Shown: positions 10,301-22,996, numbered from the stretch's first letter. The stretch is DNA of 64,000 nucleotides from Capniomyces stellatus (GCA_001661515.1 LUVW01000001.1:62001-126000); one strand, 5' to 3'. Numbers and translations: made by a program. Notes: generated by a model from the sequence alone, not told the origin.

Positions 10301-12121
10301 CCTGGTAGTTAAAAATTTCGATGTCAAGGGTCAGTTACAGTCATTATCGAATTTTGCCCAAAAAGAAAATCAAAACAAAGTATATGTCAAATCGCAGCTA
10401 AGTCTGATTTCCTACAACTTGCTAGCGGTAAACAAACAGATTTATTACTATAACGGTTATTTAAATGCAATACCAACCCATAAACGCCTCAACAGCACAT
10501 ATATACGTGTTTTCTAAACATTGTTTCTTTATCTTGTTTGCATGCTGCAACTAGGGAGACAGTGGTCCTGTAAATACGCTGGCTGAGCTAGATCGAATCA
10601 AGTTGATGATTATTAGTCTTGACATTGGGTCTGTGATGGCTGACTTTTATCTTGTCTGTGCACAGTACTATGCAGTTAAAGGTACCAATTCACGCCATAC
10701 CCTTGATGATATGCCCTCTTTCTTTACTATTTTTTTTTCTATTGAATTTCTTTATTTTTTATTTTTCACTTTGCAATTGCAGTCTAACAGAATGTCTCCT
10801 TTCAATAGATGGGAACCTTCTTCTAAGTCTAATGCACCTCTCTATTGCGCTAAACCACTACACACCGCCCTTCTCCTCAGCTACACCATGCATATTATCT
10901 TCACAACTATCCCTACTTTGCAACTTGTCTTCAAGAGTAAGTCTGCCCTCTTTTACTTTTCCTTTTTTATTTGTCTATACTTTGGACTCTTACTCTTGTA
11001 TATAAATTTATATATACGTTTTACAATACTGCAACTGTCGTCAGCAACAATTTAAACCTACCAATGATTTCTTTTCTGCATCCAAATATCACAGATTGCG
11101 GGACTAGGATATATGAAATCGGCCTTGCTGATTCTGTTTGGGGCTCTGGATACCGTCCAACAAAACAAAATCGAAAGCACGGCTGGCTTATTTCTAGGAC
11201 AAAAAGACTATATTGTCCAAGAACTAAAGTCTACAATTAAGTCTATATTCTTGGACTACAGTAATACGTTAGTGGTTTGCCATTTATTTGTACATATATT
11301 CTACCCAGCATCGATACCTATTACGACCCTAATTACCTGTATAATGACCTTTGCACAATAATATTTATACTTGCCATGCTAAATCTTCTTTTCCATTTTT
11401 TTTACTTTTGAAAAAAAAATAATGTAGGTTTGTAATTAGCACTGACTCTAAACAAAGTAAAGTCTCGAGTAACCTGTGTCTACCTTTAGCTGACTCTGGA
11501 CCTACCCTGGCTAACAGGGCAAACTTGACTCTAAAGTACCTGTCACCATTTCAAAAAGCACAGGTCTACTTCAACAATGGGTATCTACACGAGTCACAAT
11601 CAGAAATCATGGCCCTCCTAAAATCGCCATACCCTACTGACGGCTTTTTGCCTACTAGGGCAAAATGTTTTTTTCTAGCCTCTATTATTTCCTATAGACT
11701 GGGATCAGTTGAAAACTCGGCCTTGTACTGCCTAAAAGCTATTGAGATTTACAGAAGCATTGATTTTACGTCTCAGCATAAGCTATGCCTGCTTCATCTT
11801 GAACATACCCTTGGCCTTGGCCAGTTTAGACTAAATGGTTGTTACAAACTATCAACATTAATACACAACACAACTTTATACCCGAAATCAGATTGTCGAA
11901 AGCATCTAGCTTTGTTTGTGTCATCTTACAACATTTCCCAGTTACTTAACCGCAAAATCTTTGTGTGAATATACTCTCCTCTCCTTTTTTTTTCTCTTTT
12001 TTTTCTCCTTTTTTATTTAGACCGAGCATACGGCCTCTGGTGCCTGGTTAGAACTAATACGCTAGACCATCTACTGACAAAGTTTGCATACGATATTCTC
12101 GCCATCAACGCCTTTGGTTAG
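7380..12121 (+). CDS. APC5: Anaphase-promoting complex subunit 5
   Basis: A split gene joined by reading frame and splice signals: 7380-7499, 7699-7905, 8088-8133, 8287-8363, 8613-8754, 8930-9037, 9298-9770, 9963-10030, 10223-10427, 10555-10681, 10791-10936, 11095-11267, 11428-11837, 12021-12121, giving about 800 residues (human APC5 has 755). The best anchor spans the 9770/9963 junction: YALLNLAILKFKFCLFDQSLQ, split over two exons' worth of TPR, continues into ILQEALDVARSQQDYVCLLY, the hallmark APC5 TPR. The N-terminal segment DRNSLFGTFIRL and the C-terminal HTLGLGQFRLN also match the family. APC5 is a scaffold TPR subunit of the APC/C ubiquitin ligase in the nucleus. The intron after 9037 uses a GC donor (AAG then GCAAGC). 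The 3' end is the least certain part: the last donor (GTTGTT at 11838) is weak, and reading through would stop at 11968 instead. Confidence 0.83.
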
Positions 12122-12441
12122 TTGGCACTCATCTTTGTGCTCTTTAAATACCTACTCTTTATCGACTTAATTACTTTTATCATTAATAATTTGAGAAATT
12201 TTAGGCCTGATCATTTGTGTTCCTAGCATAAAATGTGGATAACTCGAAACTGTGTGTACATTTAACATATCGATTACCAGCTTTATTGACTAACTACTAT
12301 ACACGGACTTATGGCGTACATTTAGCTGAACAAACTGGCCGATTATAGTTTATATCTGTGAAAGCTAAATTGGAGGAAATTCTAAAACTAGTCAAAATAA
12401 TATAATAACCAATATACACATTTCCTCCCCTTTTTTTTCTA
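12122..12441. other. Convergent APC5 / mannosyltransferase 3' spacer
   Basis: Short AT-rich spacer between two convergent genes. It presumably carries both 3' UTRs and nothing else is seen. Confidence 0.5.
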
Positions 12442-13602
12442 TCACCCGGGTGGGGTTTGCAGGTTTGCCAGTTTTAAAAACCTGGCCCCCAACATCATAG
12501 CATCATAGTTTACATGACAGTGGAAATTCTGGATCTCGCTCTTGCTCGGATCACAGACACATTTACCTTTTTTATCCGAGTCTTTGGGACAGTAGCCAAT
12601 ATCTGGATGGTGATATCCAATATCTCCAAATTTGTGGATCTGCGTTTTGTTTAAAAACATTGCCACTGCCATTGTATGAACCGGCGCATCTCCCCATCGC
12701 TCGTAGAAAAAGCCACCCTTTCTGTCCAAGTAGTTGAAGAAATCTGTATATGCTTCAGATCTATAAAAACTCAAATCTACTATTTCAAAGTTTGACCAAA
12801 AATGACACCCAGTATAATTTCCATCCTTATCAAATATCCAATCAACTATATTGTCCTTGGCTATATGCTGCGGGTACTCCTTCATAAACTCCAACACCGT
12901 CTTTCCCAGCGTGCGCACCGTCTCCATGTTTTCCTCTGGCGCCATTATCCATCCATACTTGAATTCCTTTTTCTTCATAAACTTGAATGGGTCATAATCT
13001 AGATCGCAATAATAGTCCACCTCCGGTTCTATTCGCCAGTAGTAATCCAGGTCTAAAAGTAACGGGTGGTTAAATATATACCCTGACTGAAATCTGCACA
13101 TGAATCTGTAGCTCTCTAGCTCCGAATACATGTAATTCCCTGTCTGCCTTTCTTTGTTTGCCTTATCCATGTCTATCCATTCTGGATACCCCCATGACTC
13201 GCCCTCCACTTTACCAAATGACACCTTTGACTCGGTCAGATCCTGTACTCCCTTCTTAAACTCATCCGTGAAATTTCTGTCATTTAGAAACACATACGGA
13301 TAGTGGTACTTGCGGTTGAACCTGTCCTCAATTATTCTTATTGTCTGCCTTATATAGTGAAGGTCGGAGTTTCTCACCAACGCTACTAATGCTGCTTTTT
13401 CAAGCTCCATTTTGCCGTTGTGGTCATCTGTGTCACCTGACAATTTACCCTCGATACCTACATTGCTCTTTCTTGCCTGACTGCCCAATACTACTTGATT
13501 TGACCCTGCTTGAGCTAGAATTGGACATACCAGTGAAACCAGTAGAAGCTTTACTCCATGAACCAATACCCCGCCCATTATGCCTTTGTTTATCTTAACC
13601 AT
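12442..13602 (-). CDS. KTR/Mnt1 family alpha-1,2-mannosyltransferase (GT15)
   Basis: A 386-residue uninterrupted ORF. It starts with a hydrophobic N-terminal signal anchor (about residues 8-32), followed by the GT15 catalytic domain from about residue 65 to the end. Family motifs visible are YPYVFLNDRNF, FQSGYIFNHPLL, YYWRIEPEVDYYCDLDYDPF, HFWSNFEIVDLSFYRS and FYERWGDAPVH. These enzymes add alpha-1,2-mannose from GDP-mannose to O- and N-linked glycans in the Golgi lumen and are specific to fungi and some relatives. The start is the first ATG, directly before the signal anchor. The gene is convergent with APC5. Which paralogue it is (Kre2, Ktr) cannot be decided from this one sequence. Confidence 0.93.
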   Translation of the reverse strand: MVKINKGIMGGVLVHGVKLLLVSLVCPILAQAGSNQVVLGSQARKSNVGIEGKLSGDTDDHNGKMELEKAALVALVRNSDLHYIRQTIRIIEDRFNRKYHYPYVFLNDRNFTDEFKKGVQDLTESKVSFGKVEGESWGYPEWIDMDKANKERQTGNYMYSELESYRFMCRFQSGYIFNHPLLLDLDYYWRIEPEVDYYCDLDYDPFKFMKKKEFKYGWIMAPEENMETVRTLGKTVLEFMKEYPQHIAKDNIVDWIFDKDGNYTGCHFWSNFEIVDLSFYRSEAYTDFFNYLDRKGGFFYERWGDAPVHTMAVAMFLNKTQIHKFGDIGYHHPDIGYCPKDSDKKGKCVCDPSKSEIQNFHCHVNYDAMMLGARFLKLANLQTPPG

Positions 13603-16600
13603 TGAAATTATTCAATTTTTTTGCTTTCTAAAAAAACTTTTCTAGGTCGATTGACAAATACAATTATCTTTATATACTATGCGTTTTGTGTTAAATGTTA
13701 AATGCTATATGTTAAATACTATTTGTTAAATGCTATATGTTAAATACTATTTGTTAAATACTATATGTTAAATACTATATGTTAAATACTGAATGCTGTA
13801 TGTTACGTGCTGTATATTATATGTTATATGCGTATGCCAAATGCTGTATGTTACGTGCTATATGTTACGTTCTATATGTTACGTGCTGTATGTTACGTGC
13901 TGTATGTCAATGTGTTGTTCGCTGTTAATAACTAATACATGTTATTTGGTACTCTCTCTGCTTTGACTATTTAATTTTTTAAACACTCTATCTTGCAGAA
14001 CTGGGGATTAACCTTGGATTTCTTTTTGATTTATTCTAAAAAGTACTTTATGACGTTTTATATAAACCTAGATCCTGGCAGCTAGTATGTGTTAATAAAC
14101 ATAGCTCTGTTTTTAAACTTGGGCTAATGTTGTGATTCAAACTACTAGCTTTTACTAAATACATTTCGCATACCATTTTATCATCTTTACTTTTATATAA
14201 CCAAAGCTCAGTTGGAAAGGTTGAGCGGAACTATAAAATATGTCCAAATACGCTCTGTTATACAGCTCCGGTATTCCTCTGCGTTGTTAACAATATAATT
14301 ATCAAATACAATTGCTTTATTTATATCAACTGGGCTAATAAATAACTCCTGTATGTGAGCCTTGTTGTATACACGCTCTCATTAATACCTGTTGTTTGTG
14401 GTATTTTTATTGTAAGATTGTTTATACCTTATGTTTATGTTTTTAATCATTATGTTCATGTTTATGTTTTGAATCATTATGTTTGTGTTTTGTTCAGAAT
14501 CGTTTATGTTTTGTTTTGTTTTGTTTTACTCATTTTTAGTTTTATTGAAACTAAATTTAGACTCAGCTGTATTCCTCTGAACGCTATCAAGATAATGGTA
14601 TTTCTCTTGAGCAACATTATTTTAATTTTTTCGAGTATCGCCCTTTATTACTATTGCTGCTGATACTTTTGCTAATAGCATCATCGCTACCACTACAACC
14701 ACCAACCCTAACATCGCTAGTTATATTGTTTTACTGCTATTTCACAACCTATAACACAGTTATAGTAATTACAATACAATACACTTGCTTTTGGATTCTT
14801 TATTCAATTAACCCGTTTATTGTCATATACAAGTTTTACTTGTTTTTATTATTTGAACAATTCTCTAGGAAATTACGCTTTTACTTGGTTTAAATCTTTG
14901 TACAACCAGTATCTGTTTAAAACTCAAATACCGACTTTTTCCTGTAGTACTAACTGAACCAAAGTAGCTTTCCCTGTTTACATATGTGAAAAGTCTAAAA
15001 TTGTGATACTACAAGCTTTTGGTACTGACTGCTTTTTAAACCCTACATTACATTTTCCATACTTGCTCTTATCTCGTATTTTTAAACCAGTTCAACTTTC
15101 CTCAATTTGGTCAAGTGCACAAAATCTTTATTTTCTACTACTATAATTAGAAAAGGGGATAATATTGTTTGATAGTATAAACTTTGTTGATTCAGCTTCA
15201 ACAATACTCGATTATGTTCTCGATAATACCATGTACATTGTGAGTTTTTTTTTTATTCTGTATATATTTGATTTGTACATTGTGATTTGATTATTTCTTG
15301 GGTTGTTGGGTCTACCATATGTTCAATGAAGAAATAAAATCAAGTAGCTTACAATTAGAAATATACTACAAACAAAACATACAACTAGCTTTTGAAACTT
15401 GAATAAGCAAGTACTATTATCTTTGAAATATTATTTGTAAAGTCGATTATACCGCTTTTTATTCAACAAACGTCGGATTAATAGTCGACAAGGAAAATTA
15501 GCTCAAAATATACTTTGTATACTAACATCGACTAGAATAAACCACACTACCTTTATAAGCAGTCATAAATTGGATATTAAAGGGCGTAAGAATAATATAC
15601 AAATGAAAATGTTTGAACGCTACTACGATAGCCCAAACTGTTTTTAGCTTTTAGCTTTTAGCTTTGCTTTACTGCATACACTTGGGGTTGTGGCCTAGAA
15701 AACTGAGGGTCTGGCGTTTATATCGATTAAATGTGTCCTTGAGAACAGTAATAGGCGACGACTTTGTTCAGCGCTAGACACCTTCAGCCAGCTATTATTA
15801 AAAAAAATAAACAATAAATATAAAAACAAAAACAAAAAAACCAATACCAATACCAATATTTCTTGATAACAATTTAAAAATAAAAATAAAACAAAGTCCA
15901 AAAAAGGTTCGAGTCTGCAAATTCAATATTAAGATGTTTTAAACTTATCATTTGTTGTCGATTAAATTCGCTGACGGTTTAACAATGAAGTTGCTTTTTG
16001 AGAATCGGATATTTTTTATATTTATAATCGAGGCTAAAACAGAGTATACGTGACGTCAGAAAGTTAACCGCTATCATAAAGTACCATTATTCCCTCAATG
16101 AGCGAGTCTTTATTTTCAAAAAACAAGACAGTGATGTTTGGTTGTTGAGTGTTCTAGTAATCACACTTGACTTTGTACATTTGTTTATCAACATACAATA
16201 CCATTCTCTCGATACGTAATATAAGCGTATCATACTTTCCACCTGCATAAAAAATAAACAAACCAAGTTCCAGGCAGTCAAATTTAGACACCAAGTACAT
16301 TAAATGGTATTGGAATAGGTTTTTCATATTACCTGAATATGACTTGTGCTCTATTTGTTTACCTGCCTGCTAAGCCTTCAAATGTTTGTAGTGAATATCA
16401 TGTACGAATGCTTTTCCTATACTTGAGGTGAGGATCTACTTCTAGCGTTCGGGTTGTTGGGCTAGACTAGTACCAGCTATCCGCTACACATACCAACATC
16501 GTAAACCAACCCAAACCCGCTACAATATAATTGGTCTGTTGTATTTACCATCATTCTGACCAATAATTAAACACCTTTTCATTATTTTGATTTGTTGGCA

Positions 16601-17010
16601 ACAATAATTCCAAAGTCGAAAAAAACAATTAATAACTAAAAATTAAAAGTTAAAAATAGTAGAAATAGTGATAGAAATAGTAATGATTATGTGCTTTTTT
16701 TTTACCAAGACCAAACGAGAGCTTTAGTCGTGTTTTTTATGATAAATTGCGACATACAAAACGCTTATTGTTTCTACCACCCAGTAATCCTTGTTTAGCC
16801 TGCTTTGGGTATTATCAACACCAATATTTGGCTTATCAGAAATACATCAAAAGCAATATATCAAGAAGAAACGCCTTGTTCGGGATACTCTTTAACGAAG
16901 AATTCAAATCTTGAGTACACAAATCCATAACTAAAGCCACTGACCTCTCTATAATCAAACTACACACACACACGTATATATATATACACACATACACACA
17001 GGTCTTTGTG
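13603..17010. other. Gene-poor stretch between KTR and CLPTM1
   Basis: About 3.4 kb, AT-rich, holding the 14-bp minisatellite (13698-13906), a perfect 8-bp-arm inverted repeat (TTTAGTTT / AAACTAAA near 14535-14555), microsatellite-like AAAC/AATACC runs near 15810-15860 and a CA/TA repeat at 16960-17000. Two overlapping hydrophobic open frames at 14355-14893 and a 50-codon open frame behind a good acceptor at about 15700 could be gene remnants, but I could not assemble a gene from them. Confidence 0.5.
13698..13906. repeat. 14-bp minisatellite, two variant blocks
   Basis: Tandem units of TTAAATRCTATWTG (about six, from 13698) pass into units of TTACGTGCTGTATG (about five, to 13906), with a few irregular units between. 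Both variants share the TATG end and the 14-bp period. The repeat lies just upstream of the mannosyltransferase start. Confidence 0.85.
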
Positions 17011-19083
17011 ATGGGGATATCTAGTAAATTAGCGACCTTAGGGGTGGTAGGGTATAGCGTCTGGGTATTGTCTCGAATGGCCATGATAAGTCTGAATTTG
17101 TTTTATCCTAATCTACATGTGCCATATGTATTTGAGAAGCCTTTATCTCTGCGGAGCCTTCCAAAAAGCACATTGGCCTGGCCGGAATCTTTCGAATATG
17201 AGGTTTCGGTATATCTATCGGAGGAAAGCTCTATTCGAGATATGAGCTTTTGGGAAAAGTCTGAATTGTTGTGGCGTTCAAAGGTTTATAAAGCGGGTAC
17301 TGGTGTTGGAAAGTACAAGGTTATGACTAGCGCTGACGCTAGTTTGGAAGGTGGCGTGGACGAGGGAACTGAGAATGAAATTGAAATAAATATTCCAAAA
17401 AAGTTTTGGATTAATAATGGAACAGAGATGTTTGCACACGTATTTGTTCATTCGGCTGAAAGTAAAGTGGCACATCCAATGGACGTGAAAAATGGAGAAA
17501 ACAAGTATCTGAAAATAGTGGATTTACAAGACCCAGACTTGGTAGGGACAACGGCACAGATAATTGAGTACAGGAAAAGAATCGTTGATAAAACATACCA
17601 ATTGCTGGGGAATAAAGGAGAGGGAAAAGATGGCTCAAATGAGGCTGAAAGACAAAAGTTGCTGGATCAAGAAAAGATGGAAATCTGGGAGCCCCATTGC
17701 AAAACACGCGTTTCTTTTGAGCTGGTTTTAGAAAGACACAGCTTTCCGCAGTGGAACTACCCAATTGATATATCGCGCTATATAAGGCTTGTGCGTTCGC
17801 AAAATAGCAAGGAGCCAGAAATGTACTTGCCACTCTTTTGGGAAAACCCACTAGCAGCGAGAAACGAACATTTCAAGCCGCTTGCCAATTACACTTTAAT
17901 TGAAAACAAAGGGTCCAAAAGCTACAAAATAAGCGAAAAATCGGAATCCTTCAAAACCAAAATTCAGTTCCAAACTGTCAGGCTTGGGTGGTTTAGACTA
18001 ACTTTGATGCTACTTGGAATGTTTGCTCAGATGGCATCGCCAAGTTCGTTGGTGCAGCTTCCACAAGAGGAAATAAACAACCTAAAAGAAATGTTCTACG
18101 AGTCCAACCCCAAGATCCTCTTGATTACGTTGGTAGCCTCGATTTTGCATATGGTGTTTGAGTTTTTGGCTTACAAGGAAGACATTTCATTCTGGGCAAA
18201 GTCGGAGAACGTTTCTACAGCTAAAAATGGTACCGGCAAAACAGGAGACTCTTTGCTGCAAAAATCCGATGCCGAGGAGACTAGAAAGGCTGACCAAAAA
18301 GGCTTAAAACCAGAAGCTTCCGACAAAGATAAAGAAGGAAAAACACAGATTCCTGAAGAAAAAAAAACTACGAAAAAGGATAACACATCAGCCGCAGTGG
18401 CTGGTAGCGGAGATAGAGACAGTTGGGAGGGTATTTCCCGCTCGGCAATCTGGATGAAAGCCATTAGCTCGATTATGGGTGCGATTTATTTGTGGGACCA
18501 ACGTGAAAGCACAAGCGTGTTGGTTCTGGGCGGCGGCATGGTGAGTGTGGTAATCGAGCTATGGAAGGTTTGTAGGTTGGCTGGGATTACAATGGACCCA
18601 TACACTTGGAAAAGGGCAGTTGAAAAGTCTGGGCTGTTTGGGTCAAACTCCAAAAATAAGTCAAAGCCGACCGACAGCAAACCAAAGAGCTTCAAGTCCA
18701 AAGTAACAGAGGAAATCGATAGGCAGACTATCTGGTACATGCTGAATCTGGGTATACCCTTGATGGTTGCCTATGGCGCGTACTCGATTATGTACCAGAA
18801 ACACACAAGCTACTTTTCATACTTTGTTCATGTAACACTGCTGACTGTCTACTTTTTAGAGTTTATCCAAATGTGGCCTCAATTGCTCATCAACTACAAA
18901 CTTAAATCTGTCGACGCTTTGCCCTTAAATGCGTTTGTATACAGGTTCCTAACAACTTTTATTGATGATCTGTTCGCAATGGTCATCCCAATGCCTACCT
19001 TAACTAGACTTGGGACATTCCGCGATGATATTGTTTTTTTTGTGCTGTGCTACCAATGGTGGGTATATCCTAAACGCAAATAG
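17011..19083 (+). CDS. CLPTM1: CLPTM1 family transmembrane protein
   Basis: A 690-residue single-exon protein. Its first ATG (17011) sits before an N-terminal transmembrane segment (GYSVWVLSRMAMISLNLF). A long luminal domain follows with the family pattern of FYPNLHVPYVFEKP, VSVYLSEE and NNGTEMFAHVFVHSAE. From about residue 324 there are several membrane segments, interrupted by a Lys/Glu-rich cytoplasmic insert at about 400-470. The C-terminus is diagnostic: NAFVYRFLTTFIDDLFAMVI, then MPTLTRLGTFRDDIVFF and a WWVYP tail. CLPTM1 and CLPTM1L proteins are ER or Golgi multispanning proteins; human members have been linked to receptor trafficking and lipid scrambling. The role in this fungus is inferred only. 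A CA/TA microsatellite lies in the 5' leader. Confidence 0.95.
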   Translation: MGISSKLATLGVVGYSVWVLSRMAMISLNLFYPNLHVPYVFEKPLSLRSLPKSTLAWPESFEYEVSVYLSEESSIRDMSFWEKSELLWRSKVYKAGTGVGKYKVMTSADASLEGGVDEGTENEIEINIPKKFWINNGTEMFAHVFVHSAESKVAHPMDVKNGENKYLKIVDLQDPDLVGTTAQIIEYRKRIVDKTYQLLGNKGEGKDGSNEAERQKLLDQEKMEIWEPHCKTRVSFELVLERHSFPQWNYPIDISRYIRLVRSQNSKEPEMYLPLFWENPLAARNEHFKPLANYTLIENKGSKSYKISEKSESFKTKIQFQTVRLGWFRLTLMLLGMFAQMASPSSLVQLPQEEINNLKEMFYESNPKILLITLVASILHMVFEFLAYKEDISFWAKSENVSTAKNGTGKTGDSLLQKSDAEETRKADQKGLKPEASDKDKEGKTQIPEEKKTTKKDNTSAAVAGSGDRDSWEGISRSAIWMKAISSIMGAIYLWDQRESTSVLVLGGGMVSVVIELWKVCRLAGITMDPYTWKRAVEKSGLFGSNSKNKSKPTDSKPKSFKSKVTEEIDRQTIWYMLNLGIPLMVAYGAYSIMYQKHTSYFSYFVHVTLLTVYFLEFIQMWPQLLINYKLKSVDALPLNAFVYRFLTTFIDDLFAMVIPMPTLTRLGTFRDDIVFFVLCYQWWVYPKRK

Positions 19084-19373
19084 CGTGCTTAAGCCTGATC
19101 TGTACTCTTCCCCCCCCCCCCCTTCTTCCTTCTCTTTTTTTCCCTTCTTTTTACTGAGCTTTATGAAGCCCAAGTATCGAACTTATTACTTTACAACGTT
19201 CATAACTTTTAAGAATTGCTTATTAGTTTTCACTTGGCCTATTCCCAAACTTGCAGCACTAGAATGATATAAGCTGAACTCTCTAGACCTACAAACACAG
19301 GCAACATACCTAAATTCGGTTATTTATTCGATGAGTAAAAGTCAAATAACAGATTCAATATAATAAACTTAAA

Positions 19374-19414
19374 AAAAAGCCAACTCTATTTCAATAATAA
19401 TTAAAAAGTCAACT
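19374..19414 (+). mobile_element. Short insertion with 12-bp near-perfect direct repeat
   Basis: AAAAAGCCAACT (19374-19385) and AAAAAGTCAACT (19403-19414) flank CTATTTCAATAATAATT. One C/T difference separates the repeats. This copy is in the plus orientation. Confidence 0.45.
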
Positions 19415-19917
19415 TACCATTATTACTGAGATTACTCGTCGCTAAATGTCATTGTTTATTGGAACTTTTTTTGCATTTCATTGTTGTTCGAGTTGAAAAT
19501 AAGTGCTTTTGTGTTAATAACATATCAAAAAAAATATTTAAACACACTCTAAACACACCCTAGGCTTTTGACTTTATTTCATCAATCTGATTTAAGGTTT
19601 ATGCTCTTAATTTAGTTGCAAAACTATCCGCTGTTAGATAAATTAATTTTAGAGTAATTGGTAATTTAGCCAGAAATCATCTTATTTTAAAGTCCGAGTT
19701 TGTTTTGGTAAACAAACTTTTATATAAAAACGTCATTTTCAACAGAACTTGTTCTGCTTTGAGATAAATTAGTTTAAAATCTCAACTAATAAAATTAATA
19801 ACAGCCAAATATTGCTTGTAAAATGTATGTATATTTTAGAGTTTGATTTTAAACGGGGGCAATTAGGTTGACTGGCAGAATCATATTTGGCCTATAGCAA
19901 CCCAAATGGTTGTGTTT

Positions 19918-20191
19918 CTAACCACGTCTCCTCATTTCTCCCCTAGTGATAAGCTTCATCGCTATCCAGCAGTATAGTGACCTGAAGGCAAAAAAACAAC
20001 AAATAATATAGCTTAGTAAGCCTCCACATTGGATTGAGATATCTTCAAACGAGTAGTAACTTTGGTTGCCAAATTTGTCCAGCAAAGCTATTTGGATTTT
20101 AATATAACTTTTAGGAAACTCACAGAAGGCCAATCAAATATATAATGGATGTCATCTTTTGGACTATACTTAAAATGACTTCCGATGCCAT
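19918..20191 (-). pseudogene. Possible KRTCAP2-like remnant (frameshifted)
   Basis: On the minus strand an ATG at 20191 opens a hydrophobic stretch ending YLIGLL. Removing a 36-nt GTGAGT...AG segment gives LLFAGQIWQPK. One frame away follows FEDISIQCGGLLSYIICC. Human KRTCAP2 (the KCP2 subunit of oligosaccharyltransferase) has LLFAG, then about 15 residues later LTIQGGLL, so both islands match in order and spacing, separated by a one-base frameshift. The downstream half of the family is not found. This may be a decayed copy, a sequencing error in a real gene, or chance. Confidence 0.25.
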
Positions 20192-20700
20192 CAATTTACT
20201 GCTAGAACCTGACCTCCAACCTTGGCTTTTTTGCCCCACTTTGCGTCAACCTGTGTTGTTTGCAAATAAGCTCATTATACTGTGCGCTAAATACAAGGCG
20301 TCCTTATGATACAGCTAAAGCGAATAAATTTGGTTTAAATCAAGTATATATGCTTGATATTATAGTTAGGAGCCTATTCACAAGAGGGGAGAGCGGTTAA
20401 GCTAGATTATAAACACGCAAAACGGGAATTTCATATACACTGTTTCACAAAGTATAGTGATGTTTGGTGATCAAATTGCATGCAATAAATAAACGTCACT
20501 GCTATACATGTAAATAGTTAACCGACAGACTGATCCATATGTTGGTTTTAAATACATAAAAATAAAACAGCTTACCAAAAGTTGCACAGTGCTAAAACAG
20601 TATATATATATATACACTGTGTTGAATTAAAATGACAGTACAACTATACACTGGGCTTTTTTTTTGTGGGCTTCTTGTGTTTTCTAAAGTGTAAAAATAT

Positions 20701-20775
20701 ACACAAACATGAATTAAGTACACAAACATGAATTAAGTACACAAACATGAATTAAGTACACAAACATGAATCAAG
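20701..20775. repeat. 19-bp tandem repeat, four copies
   Basis: The unit ACACAAACATGAATTAAGT occurs four times head to tail; the last copy has one change and a missing end. It is not within any recognised gene. Confidence 0.9.
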
Positions 20776-21084
20776 AAAACAAACACCGGCAATTGATAGG
20801 TATTAACAACAAGCCTTTAATCGGAAGTGGTTAATTAGCTAAACTTTCACTATATTCGATTGTTTAATTCTTTAAAATGGATTTACTGCAGACGTCATTG
20901 TGCTGGAACAAACATAATTACTAGTTTTCAATTGAGGTTGGGAGCTCCAAACTTAAATTGGTAAATTTCGGCGTTGATTTCGGTTTCAATTACTACACCC
21001 AGTTATCACAAAAAGACTAGAAATTATTGACGAAACTAGATAATAATTTTCCATTTATAGATAGTTATTAAGATTATTACGAAA

Positions 21085-21235
21085 TGGTTATTATGAATTT
21101 CTTAAATAAAAAATAAAAAATAAACAAAAAAAATATATAAAAATCATTAAAATCATTAAAATAAAGAGTAAAAATAAATTTCAACAAAAAAAATTGAAAA
21201 ATTGAAAAATTAAAAAACTAAAAAATAAAACCAAA
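21085..21235. repeat. A-rich low-complexity tract
   Basis: Runs of AAAAT and AAATAAA-like units with two copies of AAAATCATT. Simple sequence, with no coding signal. Confidence 0.7.
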
Positions 21236-22102
21236 TCCAAAGAGCTTTGCAGATTATAAAATTGTATTAGTTTGGCTTTACATTTACATTCGAATAGGTT
21301 TGCCGTTGTTTATTTATTATAAACTATAAACATCTTTACTTTAGTCAAATCAAACTAAACGAATCAGTTTGGTTGATTATTAATTTGGTCTAATTTCGCC
21401 TAATTTAACAATGACATTAATTTAACGGAAAGTGCAGGTTGAGCTACTCTTCGAAGTTTAGATAAAGTATGCTTTGGCGAGGAAGAAAAAAACACAAGCG
21501 TAATAGTTTACTAGCAGAAAAGTGAAAAAGTTTCGGCTAATGCCTACAATTGAGATATTGCGCTAGCTTAGTTAGATATGCACTACTCTTCAAATAAACC
21601 GACTCTTTATTTTGATAATATAGCTTTTTCAGTTAAAAAAACAACACTATCCTTTATTTTTACTTTTGATTGATCTTGTTATATTCAGTACTTCTTCCTA
21701 AACGCAACACTCTAAAACTACTTTTTTTTTAAAAAAAGGCAAATAAGAAAGGCAATTAAAAAAAAGTCAATAAAAAGTTAGTCTCAGCAGTCGGTTGATT
21801 TTAGATTATTTAGACGCCTCAATAGTGACAATCAATCAAGCACAGCTTCAATTTTAAAACAAAGCACATTTACTTTATCCCAATCTGTAAATTACAAACT
21901 AACAAGAAGGTAAACCTATACATACAACTGCTAGAATCGAGAAGAGAAGATGTGTTTTTTTATTAAAACATTACGCTCTGCTCTGAATTACTACTACTGA
22001 TTCCATAATATCAACCTTGAACTTTTTCTAAGGAAAACTCAAATTAAACAATAGATTCATCACAGGAAAGAGGGAGTAAACAAAAAATTACAATTCTTCA
22101 AG

Positions 22103-22996
<894 letters not shown>

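Larger units (their letters stand above)
19084..22102. other. Gene-poor stretch between CLPTM1 and ARF6
   Basis: About 3 kb, very AT-rich. It contains the micro-insertion at 19374-19414, the KRTCAP2-like remnant at 19918-20191, the 19-bp tandem repeat at 20701-20775 and an A-rich low-complexity tract at 21085-21235. No intact gene is recognised. Confidence 0.5.

Noticed and set aside
11838..11968. APC5 ending at 11968 by read-through
   Set aside because: The extra residues do not resemble APC5, whereas splicing to 12021-12121 gives a better family fit. It is kept as an alternative because the donor is weak.
14201..14285. tRNA-like D-arm (GCTCAGTTGG...GAGC)
   Set aside because: There is no matching anticodon stem, T-arm with GTTC, or acceptor stem, so it is not called a tRNA.
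14535..14560. TTTTATTGAAAC at 14543 as another micro-insertion
   Set aside because: It is part of a perfect inverted repeat (TTTAGTTT/AAACTAAA) and has no flanking direct repeat.
15906..15918. GGTTCGAGTCTGC resembling a tRNA B box
   Set aside because: No A box or cloverleaf could be formed upstream.
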